From Lingula anatina (lineage: Eukaryota > Brachiopoda > Lingulata > Lingulida > Lingulidae): a stretch of 64,000 nt of DNA. The first letter of the stretch is position 1. The number at the start of each line of letters is the position of its first letter. The translations under genes and the position numbers were made by a program. The stretch covers positions 378,877-442,876 of the forward strand of contig NW_019774447.1 in NCBI RefSeq assembly GCF_001039355.2, in the 5' to 3' direction. Below, piece after piece: positions 34,253 to 46,607 of the stretch. Below the pieces are notes generated by a model that saw nothing but the letters and a program-made list of their open reading frames with translations, made no database searches and was not told the DNA's origin.

Positions 34253-34542
34253 ATTTTTTATTTCAAAGAATTGCAGGCGTTTTCGGTGCTAGAATAAACT
34301 TCGTTTAGATATTCCTGCGAATTTTTAAACGAATATTTAGTTTGATGACTTGTACGCATCCTTTATTTTATTACTAAGCTTTGAAAATAGATTTAAAAAT
34401 CTCTTCAACATAGTTACTTTCTACTCAGATGCGGGAAACTTGCGTTTGGACTCACCGCTGAAGTAAAACCTTTATTACGACCGACGCTTTCTGTAGTGTA
34501 TCTATGGACAATTAAGTATTTTAGAACTATCAATTTCTCGGA

Positions 34543-34580
<38 letters not shown>
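34543..34580. repeat. (ATT)n microsatellite
   Basis: About 12 ATT units, followed by a poly(T)/poly(G) run at about 34600-34614. Confidence 0.95.
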
Positions 34581-34584
<4 letters not shown>

Positions 34585-37500
34585 CCCCATCTGGATTTTT
34601 TTTTTTTTGGGGGGGATATTGAATCATGTGTAGAGGCATTTTTTCTCAATTTAGACACAAGCTTGGACAAGTTAGATGAGATCACACAGCATTCCTTGAG
34701 AGATTTGTGTGATAAATACTGAATATTTAAAATCACATTTCTAGGCACTTTTTTCATACATGACTATTGGGCAATATATGCCGGGACCGATTCTTTTGTT
34801 TGATGACATCATTTTGATACTTTCTTTTGTTGTACAGCTGTTGATCTCTGTGTGGGACTTGTGGAGCAGTGATGAGCACTGTAGATGGGATAATATCACT
34901 ATTGTAAGCGGCCGGATGACATGAAAGGGATTTCCATTTTTATGTTTTAAGGTTATCAAATAGTAACAACATAAGTCTGCTTTTATTTTCACAGTTTATT
35001 GTAATCTATATACAGCATCATTTATCTTGCCTGGACTTGCAGACACTGTAAAAACTTAAAGGAGCAAACTGATAATTAACACTTGGACACAGTGCAGTGG
35101 TAGGACATGAGAGGCCAGCTGTACTAGGACAGGAGCTAAGGATATGTAGAAGAAAAAAAGCGTGGTTATACAACAAATGTAAAAATTGGCGGAAATGTGC
35201 ATTGACATGGCAGATACAAACTTAAAAACAAAACAGTGACTGCATATAACCTGTTGTACAACAGTAATTTGGCAAGGTCTCACTGCTGCAAGCCTTTGTT
35301 CACCTGTAGACCTTTGCTATAATCTGACAACACCTAACATGATGTAAGCTTATTACATCTACTTATTGCTTGAAAGAAACAGCACATTGTCAGTGTAGAT
35401 TTATATCAATCAGTACACCAATTCCAATTGATCTATACAGTTTTGAAGAGTGTGTTCTAGTGTTCTATCATAATTTTTTTCAAAACTGGATATTGAATAA
35501 TACAAAATTCTTTCAGTGAAATTAAACAGTTGAAATAGCAGATACTGTTACATATACATAACCCAGCTCTGTGGGTCATGGCAATATCAAAGTTCCAATT
35601 TATGACGAAAAAATGGTGAAAGTAATTGACCTTTGAGAGAATTTGAAATAAAACATTTTTCCCAAACACAAAATAATTTGAGAAAATCTGGTGTTTGCCA
35701 ACAGTGACTGCCAGTGAAGTTTGAAATGGATGAGCACTGCTTTTTTAAATATATAAAAATCAGTCATACTTGTAAAACATTTTTAAGAAAAAGTTTGGCT
35801 AATTAGGAGAGAAATTATCAAATGATGCCTCACTGGATGCAGGAAATACCATGCTGAGCAGAGCTACTCCAATGTCTGCAGCAGGCAGTGATCTGCACTG
35901 GAAAACTGGCAGAGACAAAACATACTATGCATTTCACAGAGTGACTGAAGTGATCAGAAAATACGAGATACTCACAAACAATGTCTGCACATAAAAACTA
36001 AATACAAGTGCACACTGTAGTAGGTGGACGGCAGTCTTCAATGCAACAATAACAACTCATTGCACAATGCAATCAAATAATACATTGCAAGGAGCAACTT
36101 AAAAATAAAACTACAAAACATTGGGATTGGACGGCATTCAATATTTGGCTTAGGACAATATTACCAGTACATACCATTGTGATTAATCATAAAACATAAT
36201 GAAAGAATATCAGTATATATGGTAATAATAACAATATAACAATCTGTGTATAAGTTACTAATTCACTATTTTGTAAACATTATTAAATCTTAGCAGTATA
36301 TACAACATTCTGAATACTCTCCTACTGTTCCAATGTGCACACAGTGCTCAATGCTGAGCTGATGACAAAGACAGTGCCACAGAACCCAGCAGGTTCAATG
36401 TACACAATGAACTTAATACTATGACAATTGAAAATATCAATTCATATTTTTTTAACAATGTCAATGGCATAAAAGCAGCAAAAGCTGTGAGATTTACATA
36501 TATGTGCCAACTTAAATATTCTTTTGAAAACAAACAAACAAAAAAAATTGTTCCAACTGAAATCAGTTTTCAGTAACCACGATTCCACACATGCACATAT
36601 AAATGATAAGCCTGCACACTAGGACAGTTGGATAGTACAATAGGATAGTTGTCAACACTAAAGGATAAATTGCTTATTAAAAGTATCAGACAAAAATCAT
36701 GAGTAAATCATACTTTTTCTTTAGAAATAAAATTTTAACAATAAGATATGTTATCTACTAACTATGTAGTGGCAGACTGGAGTTGTTAGACCAGTATTCT
36801 ACATCTAGTGTGATGTCTTAGCACTACGTCAACACTGTCACCAGGGACTGGCTAGAACATACTGGCATTTGGTTGCCATGGAGATAAAAACAGACAATGC
36901 CACCACAGTACCATTGTTTTACATAAGATATATATAAAAATTAAGTCACATTTGCAAAATCACAACCATATAATAATTTGGTCCCAAATACACAAGCATA
37001 CATAATATCACAGTGTCAGGGCCTAAACCATCTGTATTGAGAGTCTGTACACAGTGACTGTATAAACACTCTATAGAGATCTTCAGTGTGCATTGTCTAC
37101 TGTACCTTAACATAACAACAAAGCTGACATACATACTGATATCTAATACACTTAATCAGTGCAGTAATTCAGATAGTTCCATACTTGTGTAAACATGCAC
37201 AAGGACCTCATCAATAACAAATGGCTCTCCTGCACAGCTCCACTGGACATCAGCCATCTTGCTGGAGGAAATCTGGGCAAGATTAGAACACCAAGGTCAA
37301 GGCCATGGAGTTCCCGGCAGGGGAGTCATACAGACATGCTAATGCTTTTTGGGTACATAACTGGATTTTTAAATAAACAGACTAACTTTGTGATTTACTG
37401 CTAAAACAGGAATGTGTTTCTGTAGTGAGGAGGTACATGTGTGTATACATGGAGTAGGGAAGATTTAGCTAACCTAATGTGCTCTGTATAGAGTGGAGTG

Positions 37501-37640
37501 GGGGGTGGGGACGGGGGGGGTGGGGGGGATGGAGGTACTTACAAATATACTGACATAGTGTTTAAGTAGTAACCTTGAAAGATTCTGTATTTTGTTGTAA
37601 CCTGCATTGAGAGAGTGAGGGAAAGTGTGTATGCGCACGT

Positions 37641-37684
<44 letters not shown>

Positions 37685-37972
37685 GAGAAACTTTCTGCAT
37701 AAAAAAATATATGATTTTCATTGAGCAAAATTTATCCTGCAAAGCTTGCATGGATTGAACAATTCCTTACTTTTTCCTCTCCATTAAGAGAATTTCACAT
37801 TTAATAATGTTTGCATTTTGACAGGATATCTAAACATTTCAAAGTCTTTGTCCAAATATTCCCCAGAATGAATTTCTTCTCATTCCTACTGATGCAGATG
37901 TCCTGACTAACTCTCCTTGAACCTAGTGGCAGCTACAGTGTACCAGCACACAGCCTAGAAACTCTCTCCTTG
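34581..37972. other. NEK10 3' flank, possible long 3' UTR; intergenic
   Basis: No coding exon is seen. Minus-strand AATAAA hexamers occur at about 34982-34987 and 34995-35000, about 3 kb past the NEK10 stop, so the 3' UTR could extend there; this is a guess. A (GT)n microsatellite lies at about 37645-37679 and a G-rich tract at 37499-37530. Confidence 0.35.
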
Positions 37973-38281
37973 TCATTCTATGATAGAAGGTGTCCTCCTA
38001 AAGCTATCACTGCCCCCTATAGGACCAAGAGGCATTCTCCTCTGATGTGCATTAGGAGACATGTCATAATATCCACTCTCCACCAGAACACTCTCTATGA
38101 TGGTATGCAGTTTTTCATACGTTATTCCCTCACTATCATGGTGCTCCAAGGTGTGTGTGATAGCTGGTTTTTCTGTATTGGTGGTCACAGCATCTTGCTC
38201 TAGGCTGGCTTGCTTACTGAGCATGCTCATGTCACTTGGGCCAAAGTTCAGGTCTATCACCTCCTGGGAGCCTATCAGGAG
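37973..38281 (-). CDS. NEK10: NEK10 exon AA, last coding exon
   Basis: TTTCCAG|CTCCTG acceptor. It encodes [20 protein letters not shown] to [20 protein letters not shown] and YYDMSP, ending FRRTPSIIE-stop. Human has EGITYEQMQTVIEEVLEESG and YYNF. Confidence 0.95.
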   Translation of the reverse strand, partial: LLIGSQEVIDLNFGPSDMSMLSKQASLEQDAVTTNTEKPAITHTLEHHDSEGITYEKLHTIIESVLVESGYYDMSPNAHQRRMPLGPIGGSDSFRRTPSIIE

Positions 38282-41200
38282 CTGGAAACACACATTACCA
38301 TATACTTAGTGTACATGGATAGTAAAAAAAATGAAAAAAGTTAGCTTTTAACTAAAATGATTGCCAATCAAGAACTTAAAACAAACTTCACCAGTTTGTC
38401 AGAGACTGGGCAGCCAGTTTCACTGATACATTTGGACAAATAGAGCCAGTTGATTTTATCATAACATTAAAATAATGTGTCTGTAATATTAATACACCAT
38501 TCTGTAGATCAGTTACACCTATAACTTGGTGCCCATGTTGTGCTGGCACTAGTACTGTCCCAGGCTAGGTTTGTGCAGAGCAGTTCTCTCTGCCAGGTCT
38601 CATACCTTCTTTAGTTCACTTTTCAGGTTGAAGGAGGTGCTCTGTGGAGCAAACATGGCTCTCTTGAACCGCTCTATGATCCTCCGCCGGGGATTGTGAC
38701 ACAGCGTGGGAGGGAGCTACAAAGAGAACATCAGTGAACTGAAATCCAGATTGGATTCCTCTGAATCTTCACAATGCACCCAATCATACAATAAGCTACA
38801 TGGAGTTCATATGTCCAAAAATGTAATGAAAAATTATAATCCTGACAAAATTTAATTACATGACTTTAATGTAGATGACCTTATGCAGTATGTACTTACC
38901 TGAGTGATGTAGATGATCTTATGCAGTATATATGTACCTACCTGAGTGATGTAGATGATCTTATGCAGTATATATGTACCTACCTGAGTGATGTAGATGA
39001 TCTTATACAGTATATATGTACCTACCTGAGTGATGTAGATGATCTTATACAGTATATATGTACCTACCTGAGTGATGTAGATGATCTTATACAGTATATA
39101 TGTACCTACCTGAGTGATGTAGATGATCTTATACAGTATATATGTACCTACCTGAGTGATGTAGATGATCTTATACAGTATATATGTACCTACCTGAGTG
39201 ATGTAGATGATCTTATACAGTATATATGTACCTACCTGAGTGATGTAGATGATCTTATACAGTATATATGTACCTACCTGAGTGATGTAGATGATCTTAT
39301 ACAGTATATATGTACCTACCTGAGTGATGTAGATGATCTTATACAGTATATATGTACCTACCTGAGTGATGTAGATGATCTTATACAGTATATATGTACC
39401 TACCTGAGTGATGTAGATGATCTTATACAGTATATATGTACCTACCTGAGTGATGTAGATGATCTTATACAGTATATATGTACCTACCTGAGTGATGTAG
39501 ATGATCTTATACAGTATATATGTACCTACCTGAGTGATGTAGATGATCTTATGCAGAATGTGGAGGACCTGCAGGATGGGGTCGCTGATCTGGCGCACCT
39601 TCCGTGGAGATATGGTCAGTGTGGCTGTATTGGTGGCACTGCCTGGAAAATGAATAACATCACTGCTTGTACACAGCACAGCACATAACATAGAAAACAT
39701 GGTCACACAAAAATTTAGTACATAATACACATGACTGAAGTTTTAATATAAAGCGATCTGTTATATATACTTTTCTTGTACTTTACATATCATTCCATAC
39801 AGCTCTCAGTGCACATCATTATTTTTCTAATATCTGACAGCATCTGTCCTGATACATCAACTGTTCATTTCATACTTCTTATTCTTCATATGACTCAATG
39901 TTTTCAGTCTTGTCGGGATCAAACTGACAGTGTAAAAATTTAAATCAAAAGGAATAAAAAGGCCCAGAGAAAAACGAAACCTAGTTATTCTGAGACTGTA
40001 ATTTTCCAAAACAAAAATAAAAGCTCATACTTGGCCTCATCTTTCCAGCAGAATTAGAATGAATCCTTCTGTGGCTATTGCCCTCAGGAGTGCTGACTGA
40101 GCGGTGGAAAGTTTCATGACGGTTCTTGTCCAGCTTGTCGGCCATCTTCTCTGGTTTGTCTATTGAGCATGTGGCGCTGGGTGGTGAGCTGTTGTTTGGG
40201 GACGGCTCTGATGAACTGATCCCTGAATCACGACTGCTTTTGCCCACTGCAGCTGGAGATGATACAAAGAAATTAAACAAGACTGAAGAATACTACAGAC
40301 TTCTTTCAGACATAATAGAAGAAGACTTGAAGAAAAACTATGCACAGGATTATTATTGTTTTTTTTTTTTTTTTCAATATTTTACTAATGAATGTCATAG
40401 TCACATCTTAGGGCAATCAGCATTTTCTAGGACAATGCCATTTCATTCAAGTTAATCCAGTACCCTAGTATCATTCTTTTATTCTGCTCCTCAGAATGCC
40501 AGTACATATGGATGAAAGTGTATACATGAAGGTGCTAACAAATGACTGTTGATTAGCATTTTTTAATGAAAGATAACATTTGGAATATTTTATTGTTAAT
40601 TCAAAATGGTCACCTAATATCTGGCTGCATATTATAAAAGAGCTGAAAGCAAAATCAAAACAAAAGCAGAGATAAACTATCAGCATGAGCATAAATTTGG
40701 CAAAAACTGGTAATATATCCCTCATTTTCATCATTTAAATTATTGAACTGAAACCACGTACTATTTCCTGGAATGTCTAGAGATAACTGTTGAGCGAGAT
40801 GGTCCAGCTTCCTCCTGGGTCCACCTTGACTACCCCGGGGGGTGCCAGGGGGGCGGGGCACAGCAAATGTCTTGTCCTCGCTCTTCACCATCTGTTGTAG
40901 TCCAGCTAGTGCTAAACTGCCAGTGCTGCTGTCCCTGCTGTCACTGCCACTGGACTGGTAACTGTCATCATCACTAGCCCAGCCTGCACACACACATATA
41001 TAACCTTAGCACTGATTTCTCATACAGCAATGCTAACTATCAAATGAAAGATCTGTTGGCTTCATTATACACTAAGTTTCAAAAATGGAATAATTTTGAT
41101 AAAGTGAATAAACATAAATAAATGAAATATTCTTTTATACAAACTGGACTCACGACTGTGGCTTCTTTGCATCAGAATTAGTTTTGTACCAACTGACATT

Positions 41201-42767
41201 TGAACCACAAGTGACTCACCTTTTTCTATTCCATGTCCATTCTGTTCATCACTACTCTGAGAGACTCCCCTAGGTTTCCTGGTGCGCATCACTCTGCGCA
41301 TGTTTTCAAATGTCTCTCCATCAGAAAACACACTGTCCGCCAAGTCTCCGTCCTGTAAGGCAACCAGTATTCTGACAATTCCAAACCAGGACAGTGTAGT
41401 GTATTGTTTAGGAAACAATATTTGACAAATGGACAATTTGATCTTTTGCTCCTTTTCTCCCAAAGTTATACTGACTTTGTTTTGAAAACAAAAGAAGAAG
41501 TATCATACATTAAAAAATAGAACTATATATATCATGGTTTGTTAACTCTGTGCATGCTCCAGTTTTTAAGTATGAGCACCTTAAGGACATATACCCTGCT
41601 AGTCAATATCAGGTGATATAACAGCGTTCTATACAACACATTTAACATGTTAGTCTGCACTGCAGCCTTAGACTTAGGGCTATCCTACCTTGATACTAGT
41701 GGCGCCTCCACTCCCAGCCAGGTTAACCAACTTGTCATAGCGCTCCTGGTTGGCTAAGAACAGCCGGTGGTAGTTTTGCATGTTTTTATTTGCTTCCACA
41801 AAATGTCTGGAGAAAAGAAAGCAAATATACATACTGCCTCTTAAAGATGTAATAATGTGTAAAATTATACCAATGGTCATTTCATTCAACCATTATTATT
41901 AAACAATCATTATCTTACTTCTGTGTTCTTTTCCTTTCCCTTTCCAGCTTTTTCTCCAAACTGATCTGGTTGGCTTTGATGAGATCCAAGTGCTGTAGGA
42001 TCTCTTCAGCTATTACTCCAGCTACCTGGACTATATCTGGGCGCTGGCTGGGGTCTGCTGTCAGACAGCTGGAATGATAAGAACCAAGTTTACAGTTCTG
42101 GCAATAGGAACACTGCCTCTGTATCAGGCTCATTACTGAGGGATCTGCGCAGATAATGAACTTATGACAGCTTACTGAAAGAATAAACCTTAACACTTAT
42201 AAGTTTAACAAAAAACTGGCACTTAAGAATGCTGTAAATTTGCATGTGAAAAAAGAAAAACAAACAAACAAACAAAAATACAAAAATATAATACAAATTG
42301 ATTTTAAATAATTATGCTAATTTGAACCTTCACTGCCTTTTGGCAAAACAAAAACTCTTAGTAAATTTAGAACATAACAAAAAAGTTGTTTTTGCAATGA
42401 ACAAACTTTTCTGACTGTATTCGCCTCAGCAAAAATGCAACAACATGGACTGACACATTTAATAGGAACATAATGCCACTGTAAGTGTCTGCACATAAAA
42501 AGTATCAAGCATGTTATATATGAAGGCTGTATTAAATTGGAATTCAAAGCAGAAAAAATGCATAAACATGAAAATTGTAATCAGTTATCAATTATTATCT
42601 TTACCATTTGATGGTCTTGCTCACTTTCTCAGAGTATAAGCCCTCTGGCAGGGGCGCATAGCTGGCTTCAACAATCTACAAGTAACAAAAATAAAAAACT
42701 TGGAACGTAAGGCAATAATTTTTCTTTTTTCTTTTTAAAGATTTAAATATATTCAGCACAGAAATTG

Positions 42768-42842
<75 letters not shown>

Positions 42843-43970
42843 TATTGAGCTAGCTTACCGCCTTGGCTAGTGATAACATGCTGGTGTTGTAGAATGGAGC
42901 ATTGAGAGTACACATCTGGTACAGTATACAACCAATGGCCCAGACATCTGCCTTCTCTCCATATGGCTGGTGCTGGACTATCTCAGGACTATAATAACCA
43001 GGCAAAACATCAACACTTCACTGTGTTATGTCTGAATCTCAAGTATAAACTGAGTGCCATTCTTTAATGTAAAACTAGCAGGCTATGTTATTGAATAAAA
43101 AGTGTAAGAATGGTTCTTATATCATAAATGAAGAAATAATATTTCAACATATTTCCAGTATTTAAGCTGTTACTGACCAGGCATACAATATAGTTCCAAC
43201 CACTGAGGTCATCTTACTGGCATCTTTCTGCTTCTGCTTGGCTAGACCAAAGTCCGCTGAAAATGACAGCAGTTTTCTTAATCAGGAATTTGTACATGTC
43301 TTGTTTTCCACTTAAAATATTTGTGCATCTGGCTTATAATTTGCACTTTAACATTTGCATACTTTATCTTAACAACACTGTATCTTACAAATATTCACAG
43401 GAAATGAAAAAAATCTACACATACAATGATTAGGAGCAATCACTGATTATACCCACACTGTGGTACTCAAACGGTTCTTGTGACTAAGGTGGAAAGTCGT
43501 TAATGAGGCCAGGAGATATAGGAATGGGCAGGAGGATTTGGAAAAAGGCAATCCAAAGGGAGATGAGTACCTTACCAGGTGTGGGGGGATGTATAAAAAA
43601 ACAAATTGAGAACAAAATGGCAAACAACTCTCAGTTGAAGAACTCCCAAAATTATAATGAAATGTGTGACATGAACACTACCACTGGATCATAGATGGCT
43701 GTGGGCCATATGATACATGACACAGAGCATGTTCTTACTTATGGTGACTTGATCTCCTTCCCCCAGCAGGATATTGTTAGGGCTGAGGTCTCTGTGCACT
43801 ATGTGTCTGTCCTTGTGTAAGTAGCGCAGGGCAAGCACCAGCTGTAAGGAACAACAACAACAGGGCATCAGTACAACACCTGCTGACATGACATACCTGG
43901 GGTCCAGGTGGTCAAGTACAACACACACACACAGACATGGAGACACACACACATACACACAGACAGACGG

Positions 43971-44003
<33 letters not shown>

Positions 44004-46532
44004 GACAGACAGACACACACACACACATACACAGACACACACAAACACATACACACACACACACACAGACAGACATACACAGACACAGACACACACAGAC
44101 ACAGACACACACAAACACACACACACAGACACACACACAGAGAGTTAGTGCCGTAAACCATGGTGAGAGAGAAGACAGGTTGGTCATAACATACTAGCTA
44201 TGTGTAACATGACTCAGAAGTTTACTTTAATAATAACAATAATAATANTACTGCCAGTGCTGCTGTCCCTGCTGTCACTGCCACTGGACTGGTAACTGTC
44301 ATCATCACTAGCCCAGCCTGCACACACACATATAGAACCTTAGCACTGATTTCTCATATAGCAATGCTAACTATCAAATGAAAGATCTGTTGGCTTCATT
44401 ATACACTAAACTTCAAAAATGGAATAATTTTGATAAAGTGAATAAACATAAATAAATGAAATATTCTTTTATACAAACTGGACTCACAACTGTGGCTTCT
44501 TTGCATCAGAATTAGTTTTGTACCAACTGACATTTGAACCACAAGTGACTCACCTTTTTCTATTCCATGTCCATTCTGTTCATCACTACTCTGAGAGACT
44601 CCCCTAGGTTTCCTGTTGCGCATCACTCTGCGCATGTTTTCAAATGTCTCTCCGTCAGAAAACACACTGTCCGCCAAGTCTCCGTCCTGAAAAGCAACCA
44701 GTATTCTGACAATTCCATACCAGGACATAAGTGTAGTGTATTGTTTAGGATACAATATGTGACAAGTGGACAATTTTATCTTTTGCTCCTTTTCTCCAAA
44801 AGTTATACTGGCTTGTTTTGTTGTGAAAACCAGAGAAGAAGTATCATACTTAAAAAAATATAATTCTATGTATCATGGTATATTAACTCTGAACATGCTA
44901 CAGAGACATAGTGAGTTTTAAAGTATGAACATCTTAAGGCTATATACCCTGTTAGTCAATATCAGGTGAAATTACCCCCTTTTATACAACACATTTAACA
45001 TGTTTGTCTGCACTGCAGCCTTAAGCTTGGACTTAGGGCTATCTTACCTTAATACTTGTGGCGCCTCCACTCCCAGCCAGGTTAACCAACTTGTCATAGC
45101 GCTCCTGGTTGGCTAAAAACAGGCGGTGGTAGTTTTGCATGTTCTTATTTGCCTCCACAAAATGTCTGGAGAAAAGAAAGCAAATATATGTACTGTAATA
45201 ATGCATAAAAATCATACTAATGATCATTTTATTCAACCATTTTAATTAAACAATCAGATATTACATTATTTTTATATTATTATTATTTTCCATTTTGCTC
45301 TTAAAAAGTAAAAGATTCACATGGTTTCTATAAAAGCTAGTTTGTACAACTGTTAGGGGCTTATCTTTAAGCAAATAGGATGAAACTCTGCAAACAAGAA
45401 ATGCCATCTTAGAAAGCAATACAAAAGTAACACACAAAAACAAGGTGATTAAGTGCTGTTGTGCAATAGTCTGTAATTCTACAGAACTAAAAACAACCAA
45501 AAAAATATCTGTCAGCATTTTCCTTTAACCATTTTTCAATTGTTTTATAGTCTGCCCTTATTTCTGATCCCACTCATCCAAATCTCGCTGGATTTTATGC
45601 CAAGTTGCAAAACTTTGGGCAGTTGCTAAAAAGTAGAAGTTTCTGTAAGAATATGAGACATGAACAGATGCCATCTAAAATTATCTTACTTTTGTGTTCT
45701 TTTCCTTTCCCTTTCCAGCTTTTTCTCCAAACTGATCTGGTTGGCTTTGATGAGATCCAAGTGCTGTAGTATCTCTTCAGCTATAACACCAGCTACCTGG
45801 ACTATATCTGGGCGCTGGCTGGGGTCTGCTGTCAGACAGCTGGAATGATAGGAACCAAGTTTACAGTTCAGGCATTGGGAGCACTGCCTCTGTATCTGCA
45901 CAGATAATGAACTTACGACAGCTTATTGAAAGAATAAACCTTAACACTATTAAGTTAAACAAAAAACTGGCACTTAAGAATGCTGTAAAATTGCATGTGA
46001 AAAAAGAATGATTAGAAAAACAAACAAACAAATAAACAAAAACACAAAAATAACAACGAAAAATTTTTAAAAATAATTATGCTAGTTTGAACCTTCACTG
46101 CCTTTTGGCAAAACAAAAACTCTTAGTAAATTTAGAACATAACAAAAAAGTTGTTTTTGCAATGAACAAACTTTTCTGACTGTATTCGCCTCAGCAAAAA
46201 TGCAACAACATGGACTGACACATTTAATAGGAACATAATGCCACTGTAAGTGTCTGCACATAAAAAGTATCAAGCATGTTATATATGAAGGCTGTATTAA
46301 ATTGGAATTCAAAGCAGAAAAAATGCATAAACATGAAAATTGTAATCAGTTATCAATTATTATCTTTACCATTTGATGGTCTTGCTCACTTTCTCTGAGT
46401 ATAAGCCCTCTGGCAGGGGCGCATAGCTGGCTTCAACAATCTACAAGTAACAAAAATAAAAAACTTGGAACGTAAGGCAATAATTTTTCTTTTTTCTTTT
46501 TAAAGATTTGAATATATTCAGCACAGAAATTG

Positions 46533-46607
<75 letters not shown>

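Larger units (their letters stand above)
40917..44247 (-). repeat. Tandem segmental duplication, copy 2 (3' copy, continuous with the rest of NEK10)
   Basis: Carries exons P-V and joins the complete exon W, so this copy connects to the 3' half of the gene. Copy 1 connects to the 5' half. Near-identity extends through introns and the CA-rich tracts. Confidence 0.95.

Noticed and set aside
38862-39541. CRISPR-like array reading of the regular repeats here and at 3974-5100
   Set aside because: Units are contiguous with no unique spacers, in a eukaryotic genome, with no cas genes.
38921-39688. Plus-strand open frame of 255 codons made of [14 protein letters not shown] repeats
   Set aside because: It is the antisense of the 42-bp junction array in NEK10. 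The multiple-of-three period keeps both strands open.
43689-44197. Open frames of His/Thr or Cys/Val repeats on both strands (also 47457-47904)
   Set aside because: They are translations of CA/GT-rich simple sequence. Only the exon P part within the minus frames is real coding.
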